DNA from: Naegleria lovaniensis
Taxonomy: Eukaryota; Heterolobosea; Eutetramitea; Acrasida; Naegleriidae
Assembly (NCBI RefSeq): GCF_003324165.1
Contig: NW_025407825.1
Span: 682,001-746,000 of the forward strand
Reading direction: 5' to 3'
Length of the DNA stretch: 64,000 bases
The notes beneath the pieces are model-generated. The model was not told the origin of the DNA. It ran no database searches and saw only the letters and a list, made by a program, of their open reading frames with translations. Position numbers and translations under genes: made by a program. This document shows, in pieces, positions 1-11,735 of this stretch. The stretch's first letter is position 1. Every line of letters begins with the position of its first letter.

Positions 1-558
1 ACTACCCTGTGAATTTCCACCAGGTGTGTATTCAGAGTGAAACGTAAATGTCAATAATTGATCTCCAAAAAGTTCAGAATCGTCATAACTATATCTATGG
101 AGGCCACCTCTAGAATGAACAGAAAATCCATTGGATGAGAGTGAATAAATTCGTTCTTTTTGAATAATCATTTGTTTGATATCGTAATTTGGCTCAAAAG
201 CACGAAAAGAGCAATACTTGTCCATTGAAGGGTAATGATATCCAGTGATTCTACCATTAGATGATCCAGTCCAAATGCATTCATCATAATTGTCAGCCAC
301 GACCACTCGGTTGTCTTCTGATGTCTCAACTGAACTGAGTTGAATCCAATCCATACCATTTGATGAGGTCGTTCTTGCAGAATATGGATTTGATGAGTAT
401 CCTTGTTGATAAGTCATCATATAAGGATACGATGATGCTTGTTGTGAATAGTAGGATCCATACGATCCGCCTTGAGTAGCCGATCGGCTGGGAGAATTGT
501 TATACTTCTTTCCATAATAATTGCTGTTTCTTGTCGGAGATTGATTATTAAAATACAT
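1..558 (-). CDS. PAN2: PAN2 deadenylase subunit, N-terminal part (cut by window edge)
   Basis: The frame opens at an ATG at 558 and stays open for 186 codons to base 1, so the rest of the gene lies outside. Residues 1-75 are low complexity (Ser, Tyr, Gly, Gln). The region after them follows the start of the PAN2 WD40 domain: DECIWTGSSNGRITGYHYP, then an aromatic-Ser-Phe step (KYCSF), an isoleucine/glutamine step and SRGGLHRY. PAN2 is the catalytic subunit of the PAN2-PAN3 complex, which trims mRNA poly(A) tails in the cytoplasm; the nuclease domain is not in view. The gene is divergent from the cyclase-like receptor at 1244. The assignment rests on the order of short motifs in one WD40 blade region, so a different WD40 protein is possible. 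Confidence 0.72.
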   Translation of the reverse strand, partial: MYFNNQSPTRNSNYYGKKYNNSPSRSATQGGSYGSYYSQQASSYPYMMTYQQGYSSNPYSARTTSSNGMDWIQLSSVETSEDNRVVVADNYDECIWTGSSNGRITGYHYPSMDKYCSFRAFEPNYDIKQMIIQKERIYSLSSNGFSVHSRGGLHRYSYDDSELFGDQLLTFTFHSEYTPGGNSQGS

Positions 559-1243
559 TGTCAATGATTAGAAATCACTGAGATGAAGATGATCGGATCT
601 ACTAGTATGTTTGTGTTTAATTTGTTGAAAATAGGTTATTCTATATATTTTCACAATCTAAAACCTCTTTCTCTCCGATCCAATCTGAAGTGGTTTTATA
701 AATTGGCAAATGATGATCCAATATAAACAAAAATTGATGATGCAACTGTTAACGATACACTGCGATGCTGATGATGAATCAATCAATTTTCCCAATCGAT
801 CATAATTATTTTTTGTGTTGTTGGACCTGTTGCCGCCAAAAACAAACCGTTACACAACAAATTCCCAAAAGCCAAAATGAAGGTTTAACCATCCAATAAC
901 ACACTCAATGAATCCATCATCATCGTGATTTGAATAATTCCAACAGTTCATCTTCTCTCAGTTCTGTTTATAAAAATCATCAGCACGGTTAGAGAGATTT
1001 TGATATCTCTGTTCATGTTCCCGCAAGTGTAAATGGCAATCCAAAACGTTGCTGTTGCTAATTATGATTGTCATTACAGGTCAAAGTCAAAACAAAACGA
1101 TCATCATCATCTTCATCACCAGGCCGTTGTTGAACATTGAGAACACACGAGAGATCTAGTACAAAAGCCTCTCATGCAAACATCAACATCATCATCTGAC
1201 CTTTAAAGTTACATCAGAGTCGCTAACAACGGATCATCAAAAG
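559..1243. other. divergent intergenic region
   Basis: AT-rich spacer between two genes transcribed away from each other, so it should hold both promoters. It contains many short CAT/ATG triplet tracts. I see no open frame, RNA gene or defined repeat element. Confidence 0.6.
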
Positions 1244-4200
1244 ATGACAACATCATCAAATCCCAACCACCACCACAACAACAACAATATAGGAACGAAA
1301 AACAATCGAGTGCTTCCGAGCCTCACCGTTCAATTATTCCAACCCGAAGAATCATCCTCACAACAATTACAACCACCGCTTTCATCCTCACGGAGAGTAC
1401 CATCCTCACAGGGTCTTTTTCCTTCCAGTACTTCATCCTCACAACGATCTTCTTCATCTTCTCTTTCTCCATCTCTCAATAATAACAACACCAGCACAAC
1501 AACAAGCACTACGGTACCATCGCGAGCCAGAAGAAGCTCCTTCTCTGCACCTATACCAGCCAATGGAATTATCAACCTCAATCAACCACCTCCTCCATTG
1601 TTTGTTCCAATAAGGTCGTCCATCAATGCACCTTCTCATCCTCACTTTTTAAAAACCACTCCTTCCGATCGAAGTATTCATTCAGCAGCTGTACTGAGTA
1701 GTTATCGAGAGGGAGGTGGTGGCGTTGGAGGTGGAACTAAGGATGTAATCAATGATAAGGAATCGATCAGCTCGAGTGAAGAATCTACCATGTTGGAATA
1801 CGGAGGATATATGATTTTAAATTGTTTATGGAGAATGTTTTCTTCGATCAAGTTTTTCCTGATATTGCTGCTTTGTGGAAGTGTCGTTATTAGCGTCTTG
1901 GTGTTATCTGCAGTGTGGTTGGGTTCACTATTGCCTTCGATTTATGGTTTTAGTACAAGTGTCAAAGCTTTGGAATCTGACAAGCTGGCTTCGTATATTC
2001 AACAAACAATAGGAAATGTTGTGCGGATATCTGCTGCTGCAAAAAGTCAATTGACGGCAACACTCGACTATTCGAATAAGACCTGGGTTGAAAAACAAAT
2101 GTATGCAATTTTCAAATCAGAAATGCAATTTCAGGCTGGTTTAACAACTACGACTTTTATTGGAGATGATATTGGTAAGTAATGGGAATGAGTCATTCAC
2201 TATTCGAGTCTCACATTTACTTACCTTAATCTTTTCAAATATAGGTACATGTTATGGAATATTTTCTTGGAATGGCATGCCTGCATTGATTGATGCAAAT
2301 CTCGTCGATCAGAAATTATATTATTGTAAAGACTTTGAGACCCATGACGATTATTGTCATCGAAATTCAACACCAGACGCTATACTTTCGCCGTTTGATT
2401 TGAGCATCATTGTTGAAATTGGAAACAAGTTTGCAGGAAGACCAGCATTCACACCATCCTATACTGACAAAACATTGCCTCAATATGCTTTCTTGAGTCT
2501 TATCAACAGTTGGAAACTTCCTACACCAGTGAATGGGAATAATTTTAAATATTACTTTGGATATGACCTTTCTGTTGGATCCATTTCTAATTATTTGAAA
2601 AAGTTCTCGGAATCTGATGAACTAGGGTCAAGGAGTATGGTCGTTGAGGCTGACTCCAATTATATTGTTGCGTTTGATAGGGACGTACCTTTTGTGACAT
2701 GGGATGCCACTGGAAACTCGAAGCGATTAGACCTTTCCTCACTAGAAGATCCAGTCATGACCGGTGTTGTTCAAAACATTAAGAACAAGTATCCTGTCTT
2801 GAAAGAGATTCGATGCAATCAAAAAGTATCTTTTTCAGGGTCCAAAGGCATGTTTATCAGTATTCAAAGACTCTGTACGGATTACAACATTGACTGGTTT
2901 ATTGTATACGCTGTTCCAAATTGGAGCTTTATATCCTCAGCTGCAATCGGAGTTTGCTCTGCAATGGCTGCCTCTATCATTATTGTGATCATCAGCACCT
3001 CAATTGGAATATTTCTCTCTCACAAAGTTGTTTCACCATTTTACGATTTGATCTATCTTTTTGACACTGTTTCAGATATGGATCTGGATAAAATTGAAAT
3101 CAACTTTAGCAGATTTGCGGAAGTCAGACATTTGCAACATACGTTCCTCTTCATGGTACATCGAATGAAGCAGTACAGATGTTTTATTCCACCTCACCTC
3201 ATTGCTCAAATTGAAGGATCAGGTGAGGAGCAAGAGCTTCAACAAATGGATTCAGCAACTGAAGGTAGTGTCACAAAAGGTTCTAACACCTCCACAAACA
3301 GTATACATGATGTTGTTCCGCAAAAACCTTCAAAGCCAGTCCTCAATCGAACCATGACAATGACTGACAGAAAAAAGAAATTTTCATCAACACGTAATTT
3401 ATTTGCTCTACACTTGGAGCACAAGATGATCACTATGGTTTCAATTTTCATGGAAGGGCTTAACGAACTTATTCAAGAAGCACCAGCACGAGATGTTCTT
3501 CAATTACTTTCTGACGTGTTTGATCAGCTGAATGCTATCATAAAAACACGAGGTGGTTCTCTCATTGGAACCGAGAATGATGTTATCAATTTGGCATATA
3601 ATGCTGTCACAAACTTACCTCGTCATGAAAAAGTAGCTGTGTCTACAGCTCAAGTTACGATCGAAAAGTTGACAAAATTTAAAGCACTGAAATGGAAAAA
3701 TCTTGATTGTTGGAGACGATATTCACACTTGATGGATGCTCTCAAATTTAGAGTTGCTGTTTGCTCTCAATTAAGCCATTGTGGTAATATTGGTAATTCT
3801 GAGATGAAGCACTTTACAATAATGAGCAGCTTAAAACACAACAACGAGTTAATGCTTGAAACTGCAAAGAGATTGGATTTAGAAATTGTAATGTCAGAGA
3901 GAGTGAGCATTCAGATCGACCAATTCATGATGCGATATGTTGACACTCAAGAAATGATTGATGACTCTGCATACACATCTCCACTATTCATGGATGAGCA
4001 AACTCATGCCAGTTCCAAGGTTTCCACCAAAATTTATGAACTAGGAGAAAGTACAGCTGTCAAAGAAGGTATGTTTTTGTTTTTTAATATTGAGATTTTT
4101 TCAAAACATTTCTCAAACTATTTTCATTGTAATTCATACATCCCACAATAATTAGACGAGTGGATGTATGAACTAGCAGACCAAGAAAAGAAAGGTCGAT

Positions 4201-4388
4201 GGGCTTTGTACAATAAGGCCTGTGATTATTATTTTCAAGGAGAGTATGGAGAAGCAATTTCTCATTTTGAAGCCTTTCTTCACAAGCACAGCAGTTCTGG
4301 AACCACTGCAGCGGATAAGCCAGCACAATATTTACTCGGTAGATGTAGAAGTTTATTGGATCAGCATTCTCTTTCTTCTGGTTTGTAA
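1244..4388 (+). CDS. two-pass receptor with degenerate class III cyclase domain and TPR-like tail
   Basis: Three exons (1244-2174, 2245-4068, 4156-4388) joined by GT-AG introns of 70 and 87 bases give 995 residues in one frame. Residues 1-200 are Ser/Asn/Pro-rich; a membrane segment lies near 203-228, an extracellular sensor-like region (Cache-type size, with Cys) at about 229-540, a second membrane segment near 541-567, and a HAMP-like linker after it. Residues about 700-865 follow a class III nucleotide cyclase fold: KMITMVSIF aligns with the metal-binding strand, TRGGSLIGTENDVINLAYNA with the GDG hairpin, and GNIGNSEMKHFTI with the GNIGS...YTVIG strand. The aspartates that bind metal are missing, so I infer a pseudo-cyclase or regulatory partner. 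The last exon (YNKACDYYFQGEYGEAISHF) is the short TPR-like tail seen at the end of many protist cyclases. Confidence 0.8.
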
Positions 4389-4911
4389 AATATTGGACTT
4401 GATCTCGAACTTACTACAAACCAATAAGTGCGAGAAACATACTTGGTGGAATTGGTGGAAGAGTATTTTAATATCACTCTGTTGTTGGTGCGTTTTGATT
4501 GGCTGGCTGTAAAAATCCAAAAAATTGAACACCGAGCAGGAAGCCAGTAACCTCTTTTCTTTGATTTGATTGCAGTACGATCACTCATTCTTGCTCATTA
4601 ACGAATAGAATGAGTATGTCTTTGAGTTCCTCCAACACTAATTGGAGTTGTCAAGTTGTGGTTGAGTTTTATTGATCTCTCACTCTTTGTTGAAATCTGA
4701 CAGATGGGAATTCCAAGAATAAACTCCAAAAGAAATGTGTTCATTTAAATTAGGCAGCAACAATTAAAGTGATGTGCTATTTGGGCTATCCACAACGACA
4801 AGTCAATCCACAATTTGTCATTCCCTCTTCGACCACAGCTGTGATCAAGTAACAAAGATTTTGTTTTCAAAGATCTCACATCGGAATTTGAAAAAATCGG
4901 AATCAAAAAAA
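4389..4911 (+). other. spacer and 5' leader upstream of calnexin
   Basis: AT-rich spacer between two genes on the same strand. The calnexin frame can be extended in phase to an ATG at 4774, but the 46 extra residues do not resemble a signal peptide. The start at 4912 is directly preceded by an A-run and gives a good signal sequence. Nothing else is recognised. Confidence 0.5.
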
Positions 4912-6660
4912 ATGTTTCGCAATAAGCCTTCTTCCCTCTCGTTGACTATATTTCTGCTTGTGTTCATCGGAATCTTCCTTGTGATTTCATCTTTAGAATT
5001 CGGATCCGAATCATCATCAAGGAGTAATTTCCTTGTTAAAGCCTCAAGCAAGGCGGAAGATGTTACAGTAACAACCTCTGCAGATGAGGAACCAACTTTT
5101 GATGAAACCTCATCCTCTTCTTCCTCATTTGGAAAATTACAAGAGGAAGTAACAACATATACAGCTCCATCCGTTCCAAATCATGATGTATTGTTTTTTG
5201 ATAATTTTAATGAAGAGCCTTTTGGATCAGGCCGATGGGTGAAGAGTAAAGATTCCAAATACGTCAATCAACCAGTCGAGTGGACTGGAGCAACCGGAAA
5301 GGTTGTTGCTTTTGCTGGAGATAAAGGCTTGTTAATGAAGCAAGCTGGACAACACTATGGTGTTGCATCAAGAATTACTCCTCCTATTGATAATGAGAAT
5401 AAGGATTTAATTGTTCAATATGAAGTTAAATTTGATAGCAAATTGTCGTGTGGAGGTGCTTATATTAAATTATTGGATGATTCCAAGATTACAAGTTTGG
5501 AACAATTAAACAATGACTCTCCATATATTATCATGTTTGGGCCTGATTTGTGTGGTGCCAATAATAAGGTTCATTTCATTTTAAGACATTTTAATCCAAA
5601 GAGTAATACTTGGGAGGAGAAACATTTGAAGGATGCTCCAGCTATTAAGAATGACGAGTTGTCTCATCTCTACACACTTATTGTCAGGAAGGATAATACT
5701 TTTGAAATCAAGATTGACGGTGAGACTGCAAGAAAGGGTTCCTTGTTCGAAGAATTTGACCCATCCATTGTGCCACCAAAAGAAATTGATGACCCTACTG
5801 ATTCAAAACCAAAAGATTGGGTCGATGAAGAGTTCATGGATGATCCTGAAGCCAAAAAGCCAGAAGATTGGGATGAAACACTTCCAGAATTTATTCCAGA
5901 TCCTGAGGATAAGATGCCAAAAGATTGGTTACCAAATGAACCAGAATACATTCCAGATCCAGAGGCAAGAAAACCATCAGAATGGGATGAAGACGAGGAC
6001 GGCAAGTGGGAAGCACCAACCATTAGAAACCCCAAGTGTGAGCAACACGGCTGTGGAAAATGGGAACCTCGTCTCATTAAGAATCCAAACTACAAAGGTA
6101 AATGGGTTCCTCCAAAGGTTAAAAATCCTCTCTACAAGGGTCCATGGAGTCCAAGAAAGATCCCTAATCCAAACTACTTTGAAGACAAACAACCATCGAA
6201 TTTATCTCAAAAGATTGGAGCAGTTTTTATTGAAATTTGGACCATGCAACAAAATACCTTCTTTGACAACTTCTTAATGACACATAATGAAAATGTGGCT
6301 CAGGAATATGCCACAAAAACATGGAAGAAGAAGTTTGAAATTGAAAAGGAGAAAAAGTCGAAACTTGTAGAAAACACTGAGTCAAGCTCGTCATGGAGCG
6401 GTATCACTCAACAAGTGATTGAAAAAGCACAGGAACTTGTTAAGGATTATCCTATTCCAGTCATTGCAGGTACTATTGTGGTTATTTTACTTTCTACAAT
6501 TCCATTCTGTTTGCTCATGAGAGGAGATGACGATGAGGACAAGGTGACAAAAATCACTAAACCCAATGTAACCTCTGGTGAAGACAAGCAAGGCGACAAG
6601 GATGTCACAACAACAGCTGGTGATGAAAAGGAAGAGGCTGACCCCAATTTGAGAAACTAA
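4912..6660 (+). CDS. calnexin, ER lectin chaperone
   Basis: Single exon, 582 residues from the ATG at 4912. An N-terminal hydrophobic signal (about residues 10-30) is followed by an acidic/Ser-rich stretch and a luminal legume-lectin-like domain (DVLFFDNFNEEPFGSGRWV onward). The P-domain at about 290-425 has four DP(D/E)xxxPxDW-type repeats (for example DPEAKKPEDWDE) and then the paired repeats GKWEAP, GKWEPRLIKNPNYKGKW and NPLYKGPW. A single membrane segment lies at about 512-536 (PVIAGTIVVILLSTIPF) with an acidic cytosolic tail of about 45 residues. This full order is that of calnexin rather than soluble calreticulin: it retains monoglucosylated glycoproteins in the ER during folding. A consensus ER-retrieval motif is not obvious at the extreme C-terminus (ADPNLRN). 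Confidence 0.96.
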   Translation: MFRNKPSSLSLTIFLLVFIGIFLVISSLEFGSESSSRSNFLVKASSKAEDVTVTTSADEEPTFDETSSSSSSFGKLQEEVTTYTAPSVPNHDVLFFDNFNEEPFGSGRWVKSKDSKYVNQPVEWTGATGKVVAFAGDKGLLMKQAGQHYGVASRITPPIDNENKDLIVQYEVKFDSKLSCGGAYIKLLDDSKITSLEQLNNDSPYIIMFGPDLCGANNKVHFILRHFNPKSNTWEEKHLKDAPAIKNDELSHLYTLIVRKDNTFEIKIDGETARKGSLFEEFDPSIVPPKEIDDPTDSKPKDWVDEEFMDDPEAKKPEDWDETLPEFIPDPEDKMPKDWLPNEPEYIPDPEARKPSEWDEDEDGKWEAPTIRNPKCEQHGCGKWEPRLIKNPNYKGKWVPPKVKNPLYKGPWSPRKIPNPNYFEDKQPSNLSQKIGAVFIEIWTMQQNTFFDNFLMTHNENVAQEYATKTWKKKFEIEKEKKSKLVENTESSSSWSGITQQVIEKAQELVKDYPIPVIAGTIVVILLSTIPFCLLMRGDDDEDKVTKITKPNVTSGEDKQGDKDVTTTAGDEKEEADPNLRN

Positions 6661-6722
6661 CCTTCCGAATGCACTGTAGTAGTTTTGTTAATTAATAAAC
6701 TTTGTGTCACCAAGTTATGTAT

Positions 6723-9136
6723 TTATTCGTCACAAATTCGGTTAACGAGCCCATAGAGTTCCAATCCTGCCATCGATAGATAATTGTTATTTGATGAGTT
6801 ATTTCCTGTTTGTGTAATTCTGAAATATTGGTAATAGTTGCCATTTGCTTCAATGTCCCAAGATCCAGTAGACCCTTTTAGATTTAATGTAGTGTCATTA
6901 CTATGCACCAGAAGGTCCACATATGTGACACCGTCCACACTTGCACTGAGAGTCCAGTATCTTAAAGCCTCTCCATCTCTAGACATGGTATGTCTCAACG
7001 TATATTTTGTTGGCATAATTTTGAGAGTTTCAAACTTGAGGTTAATTTGGGTGTTGGCCTTTCCCACAAGATTGCACTTTGCTGGTTCATGACTAATTAA
7101 ATCTTGTGCTTTGCCGACTTCGTAACTTGCAGACGCGCTCACCGTCATTAATCTATTTGATTAACAATAATGTGAGAAAATGAACATGTGAAGTATGAAC
7201 AAGATGGAATTCAGTTAACTTTCAAAACATACCCTCTATCAATAGGATTCACATACGTCTCTTGGCTGTAATTGGTTCCCAGCCAGTACAAAATTCCATT
7301 CGTATCAAAATCTTTCTCATAAATAAATACACGATTCTTTCTTGGTCTGAGACTGTAAACACTTTCATCGACTTTCTTTCCCTCAAGTCTTCCGACTCTG
7401 GCCCATAGAGCCTCCAAAATATCTTCTTTAGAAATGAATAGTGGGTCTTGTTTGAGTTTTGTTAAAAGTTGAACACTCAAATAAGTATAACGGACACATT
7501 TGAAAATTTCCTTCTTTTGCTCCTCTGTGAGCGTGTCCTTGTTGTGTTCAACATATTTGCATGCAATATCATAGACTTGATCCTCGTCCCTAATATAAAG
7601 CTCATCGTATTTCAACAACTCTACAAAAGAGGAAGGTAAAATATCAAAAATAATATTGGAAGATGTGGAAGTCAGAAGGAAATGAAAGTTAAATGCAAGT
7701 GCTTGGGAACATCGTATCGATTGTTCACGTAACTCTTCGCCTCGAGCGTCGCAATGCTTCAAATATTTGATGGCCAAATTCAAGTCAAGAGATTTAGACT
7801 CTGTTGCTGCATTAATCATTTGTTTAAATAATTCAATGTTTTCCATAGCGTTAAATTCCTTGATAAATTGTTCTACAATGTTAGAAACAATCTTAACTCT
7901 TAACTCATTTACATTGCTCTTCATGTTTTTGTTTCCAATAACGGAGAAGAAAATATCAAGGGGAATTTTTTGGGAAGTGTCATCGCTCGAGGTTTTGAAC
8001 ACCTTGTCTACAAATTTTCCATGTAAAGTGTCAAAGTGAAATGCAATGGAATCAACACAAATGCTCTTGATAGCACTGTCATTGGACTGAATGGCAGAAT
8101 TCAAAATATCAAAAACATTATCCTCGTTCACGTAGGCTACCAAAAAGTTTTCAACCTCACATTTGAGTGGAGAAATGTCTAGCAGGTTAGCTATCAACTT
8201 TAGGGACACCACATTGAATTGTGTTATTTCGATCTTTCCAGTGTAAAGAAATTCTATTTTGAATAACCCACAAAATTGAAAATATGTGACATGGTACATT
8301 GACATATGTTGTCAAATTAATTGATTTGCTGTAATATATATGACACACTTACCAATCACAAATGGAAATACTTCATCCAAATTGCACAATTCCATGCTAG
8401 GTGTCTTGTCATCAATGACGTGAACTTGCATTGTGGGGTCGTTCGAGAAAACTTGTCTAAAGTATCCAGATCGATAACAAATGATCAATTTGTGAACACG
8501 ATACTCTTTGGAACGACAAATCACTGTTGCATCAGTAAACAGTCCCGATTGATAATACTCTAAAAATCCGTCCAAAAACAATCCTGGAATTACTTTTGCC
8601 TGCTCCAACACCTCCAAAGGAACCATGTTTTTAGGTGCAGTGTTGGTGATGTCAGTGGATGTAGTTGTAGAATCAGTAGTGGTGCTATTGGCCAAATCGT
8701 CAGTTGTTGGCTGTGTTTTGTATTTAGAAAAGAGTTCCAATGATGGATCTACTTGGATCAGTGGTTTGTACTTTTCCAAAGACTTGTCATAATTTGGAGC
8801 TACAGTCAAAGCATACAAATTGGAATGTTGTCCTCTCTTCTTCTTTTTCTTGATGGTTGTGCTCGTACCATTCAAAGTGTTACCAAACAGATCACCGAGG
8901 ATAGCGACTGATGATCCATCATCAGTGGTGTCGTTGCTACTGACATCACCAACAACGTTGTTATTATTATTATTGATGAGATCAATTGTGGATGATCCGT
9001 TGTTGTTATCATCTCCACTACTCTGATTTGTTGTTTGTGTAGATGAAGAGGCCATTGGAACTGTTCCGTTGTTATTGTTGCTCTCTTCCGAAGATGAAAA
9101 TTTCTTTTCCTTTTCTTCTTCCAACAATGAAATCAT
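6723..9136 (-). CDS. BTB-BACK protein with C-terminal discoidin-like domain
   Basis: Three exons on the minus strand (9136-8353, 8253-7233, 7152-6723) with introns of 99 and 80 bases give 744 residues. Residues 1-185 are low complexity (Ser, Asn, Thr). The BTB/POZ domain spans about 190-300: TDATVICRSKEYRVHKLII, then FPFVIEFLYTGKIEI across the first splice junction, which supports the join. A BACK-type helical region follows (about 310-500). The last exon encodes a beta-rich domain with DGEALRYWTLSASVDG and YYQYFRITQTG, like F5/8 type C (discoidin) domains; BTB-BACK-discoidin order is known from BTBD9-like proteins. BTB-BACK proteins usually bring substrates to Cullin-3 ubiquitin ligases; that role here is inference. 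The start codon follows an A-run. Confidence 0.85.
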
Positions 9137-9419
9137 TTTTTTGTGCTAAATTTGCTTCCGAAGGCCATTAGAGAGAGAAGTTCAAAACAATGTTTCGTTC
9201 ATACTTGAATGATCATAGATAAGCAACATCTAATGGATTTTTGCAGCAATTCTGACTTCAATTTGAACATTATTTTGATTGTTCGAACAACAAATCCGTT
9301 GGGGAAGTTGTCCAGACAAAAAAAATAGACGCAACAGCACTCATTAAAATCCAAAGCTGAATTGCTCGAAATCTTCAACACGTTTCTGCTCTTTGAACCA
9401 CAACAACAACAACATTAAA

Positions 9420-11555
9420 ATGAGTGATATGAATAGCAGTAACTCATCGGGTTCGTTGCAAGGATCCACCGGAGGAGGAGTAGAAGCAAATTCTACTCCA
9501 ACCAACAAGTCCTCACCCACAACCAATAATAATACCACATCATCATCATCAAATATGTCCGATAAAGTTAAAGTAAAAGTGGTGGACGTAATTTATGAAG
9601 TACAAACACGAAAGATGTTCGGTGAATTTACTATTCCTTCCGAAGGTAATTGGAGAAGCTCAAATTCAAGTCCCCTGTCTAAAGATGCTATTGAAAAGAA
9701 GGCTCTTAATGACGGTTGGAAGTATTTAACAAAAGACTGGATTAATGAAGGAGAAGATTCATGGGAATATGCGAATGAATGGCATGATGACCAAAAACAT
9801 TGGTCTCATGCTTTTGGCCCTTTTGATTTTGTGAGAAGAAAAAAGTGGACCAAAGCACGAGTTAAGCACGTAGAACAATCTGAGGCAGAAAAATTAGTGA
9901 AAGAACATGGAGAATTATCGTCAATTATTGAAAAGGACGAAACCTCAAAAATAATTTATCAGGAGTTTAACGAATTGAAACAGAAATTGGAGCAAAATTG
10001 TTCCACCGTGACGCAACAAACACAAAAACCAAACATTTTATTGTTGGGAGGAAGCGGAAGTGGTAAAAGCTCTCTTGTGAATGCAGTGTTTGGAAAAAGC
10101 TTGGCGGAAATTGGTGAAGGTAAACCAATCACACAACGGTATACTAAATATACTGGTGAGCACAGTCCTGTAGTCATTTACGACAGCAGAGGTATTGAAC
10201 ATGGCTACATTCAAGATGGGTTTGTTGCCGATACAAGACGATTTTTCAAGAAAATTAGACAAGAAGAAAGCTTGGCAAAACATGTTCATGTGGTGTGGTA
10301 TGTCATTGACTTGACACAGGCAAGATTCCAACCTTTTGAGGCAGAATTCTGTAAAGAAGAGCTGAAAGGAATTCCAATTATTTTTGTTTTAAACAAAGCA
10401 GATGCTGTCAAGGATAACGTCCGAGATATCATGATTGAAACGATTGCTAACTTCAATTTACCAAACTGTATCGGAATTTACCCAACAGTTGCTTGCTGCA
10501 AAAATTTTGATGCTAAAGAGTGTCCTAGCTGTAATTCTCCAAAGATTAGAAAGAGACTTAAGGCTGGTACATGTACAATCATGTGCAAAGAATGCAATTA
10601 TACCGTCACGCTCGAAAAAACAATGGGTATCGAGCAGTTATCGCGGTCAACCATGACAGTTTTGCCAGATCTTGTTAAGAGCGTTTTTGTCAATGCACAA
10701 CAATCTTCGACCTTAGGAAAAGAGGTGGCAGCAAAGAACATTATTTTGGAACACTGTAAGGACGTATCATTGACAAAATTTGAAAAGGCCAAGTCTCGAC
10801 TTGTTGCTTTAATTGCTAAACTTGTGACACACTATCAAGTAGACTCATTACATTCTCTCATTCACAAGAAAATGGTTAGCAGATTTGAGAAATTCTACAG
10901 AGAGCAAGGTTTCAATAAGAGATTTGGTTTATTTATGAATGATTTCTTCAGCAGTAAGCGCGAGACACACGCTGAAGTGTTCTTACTCGCTGCAGGAGTT
11001 GAGATTTGCCAAGTAATTATCAAATTCAAACAGGCAGCCATTGCAAATGCACTCAAGAATTTTGAAACTCAAGTCTCACAAGAAATTGAAAAAGAAAAAC
11101 AAGCAGGAGTCATGCCAATGCAAAATAATGTGACTGTTGTGACCGATCCTAAAAAGACAGCCTCCTATGCATCGATCCACGATTTGGAAGAAGAGGAAGA
11201 AGAGACAGACCTTGCTCTCGACAAGCTCATTGCCAATATTCATTTCACTTTGGATAGTAACATTGTCGATTTAGTGTCTGATGAATTGAGAAAAGTGAAA
11301 AGTCCACAACGATATCTAGAATTACTCAAATTCGATGGCAACTGCCAATTCAAATTACCAGAGAAGAAAATGGAAGTTGTGCAAGAGGAAGAATTACACA
11401 TTCCACTCTACGTTTATCAAAAAGCTAAAGATGATGTTGCCACTTCAACAACAGAAACAAACAACTCTTCGACCACTTCACAACAACCTCAACCTACCCA
11501 ACCCACCCCTTCCTCTTCATCATCCTCAACCACTGAAACTCCAGCCAATAAATAG
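9420..11555 (+). CDS. DysF-domain GTPase with inserted zinc ribbon
   Basis: Single exon, 711 residues from the ATG at 9420 (the in-phase upstream TTG at 9393 is rejected as start). Residues about 45-150 look like a dysferlin/peroxin DysF domain: YEVQTRKMFGEFTIP, DSWEYANEWHDD and FDFVRRKKWTKARV. A TRAFAC-type G domain follows: G1 GGSGSGKSS near 209, a G2 threonine candidate, G3 DSRG near 254 and G4 NKAD near 326. Directly after G4 a small insertion carries CPSC and, 20 residues later, CKEC, which should bind zinc. The C-terminal third is helical with an acidic patch and ends in a Thr/Ser/Pro/Gln-rich tail. DysF domains occur in membrane-repair, peroxisome and autophagy proteins, so a role at membranes is inferred. 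I know no named family with this order. Confidence 0.8.
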   Translation: MSDMNSSNSSGSLQGSTGGGVEANSTPTNKSSPTTNNNTTSSSSNMSDKVKVKVVDVIYEVQTRKMFGEFTIPSEGNWRSSNSSPLSKDAIEKKALNDGWKYLTKDWINEGEDSWEYANEWHDDQKHWSHAFGPFDFVRRKKWTKARVKHVEQSEAEKLVKEHGELSSIIEKDETSKIIYQEFNELKQKLEQNCSTVTQQTQKPNILLLGGSGSGKSSLVNAVFGKSLAEIGEGKPITQRYTKYTGEHSPVVIYDSRGIEHGYIQDGFVADTRRFFKKIRQEESLAKHVHVVWYVIDLTQARFQPFEAEFCKEELKGIPIIFVLNKADAVKDNVRDIMIETIANFNLPNCIGIYPTVACCKNFDAKECPSCNSPKIRKRLKAGTCTIMCKECNYTVTLEKTMGIEQLSRSTMTVLPDLVKSVFVNAQQSSTLGKEVAAKNIILEHCKDVSLTKFEKAKSRLVALIAKLVTHYQVDSLHSLIHKKMVSRFEKFYREQGFNKRFGLFMNDFFSSKRETHAEVFLLAAGVEICQVIIKFKQAAIANALKNFETQVSQEIEKEKQAGVMPMQNNVTVVTDPKKTASYASIHDLEEEEEETDLALDKLIANIHFTLDSNIVDLVSDELRKVKSPQRYLELLKFDGNCQFKLPEKKMEVVQEEELHIPLYVYQKAKDDVATSTTETNNSSTTSQQPQPTQPTPSSSSSSTTETPANK

Positions 11556-11735
11556 GCTGCTCTTTTATGCCTAAATCAACTTGGTCCAATCTTTTTTCAG
11601 GGCTGAAGCAAAAGATTGTCTATTACTTTGTAGTGAAACTCAAGGCACCTTTTGACGGGTTCTCCTGTGGGTCTGATAAAAAGGAACGCTCCACTGTTTT
11701 CAAAATCACCTTTCGCAAGCTCAAAGGAGAAAAAA

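Noticed and set aside
5670-6077. Minus-strand open frame of 135 codons
   Set aside because: Antisense shadow of the calnexin P-domain repeats; its repeated peptide only mirrors the DPxxKPxDW units.
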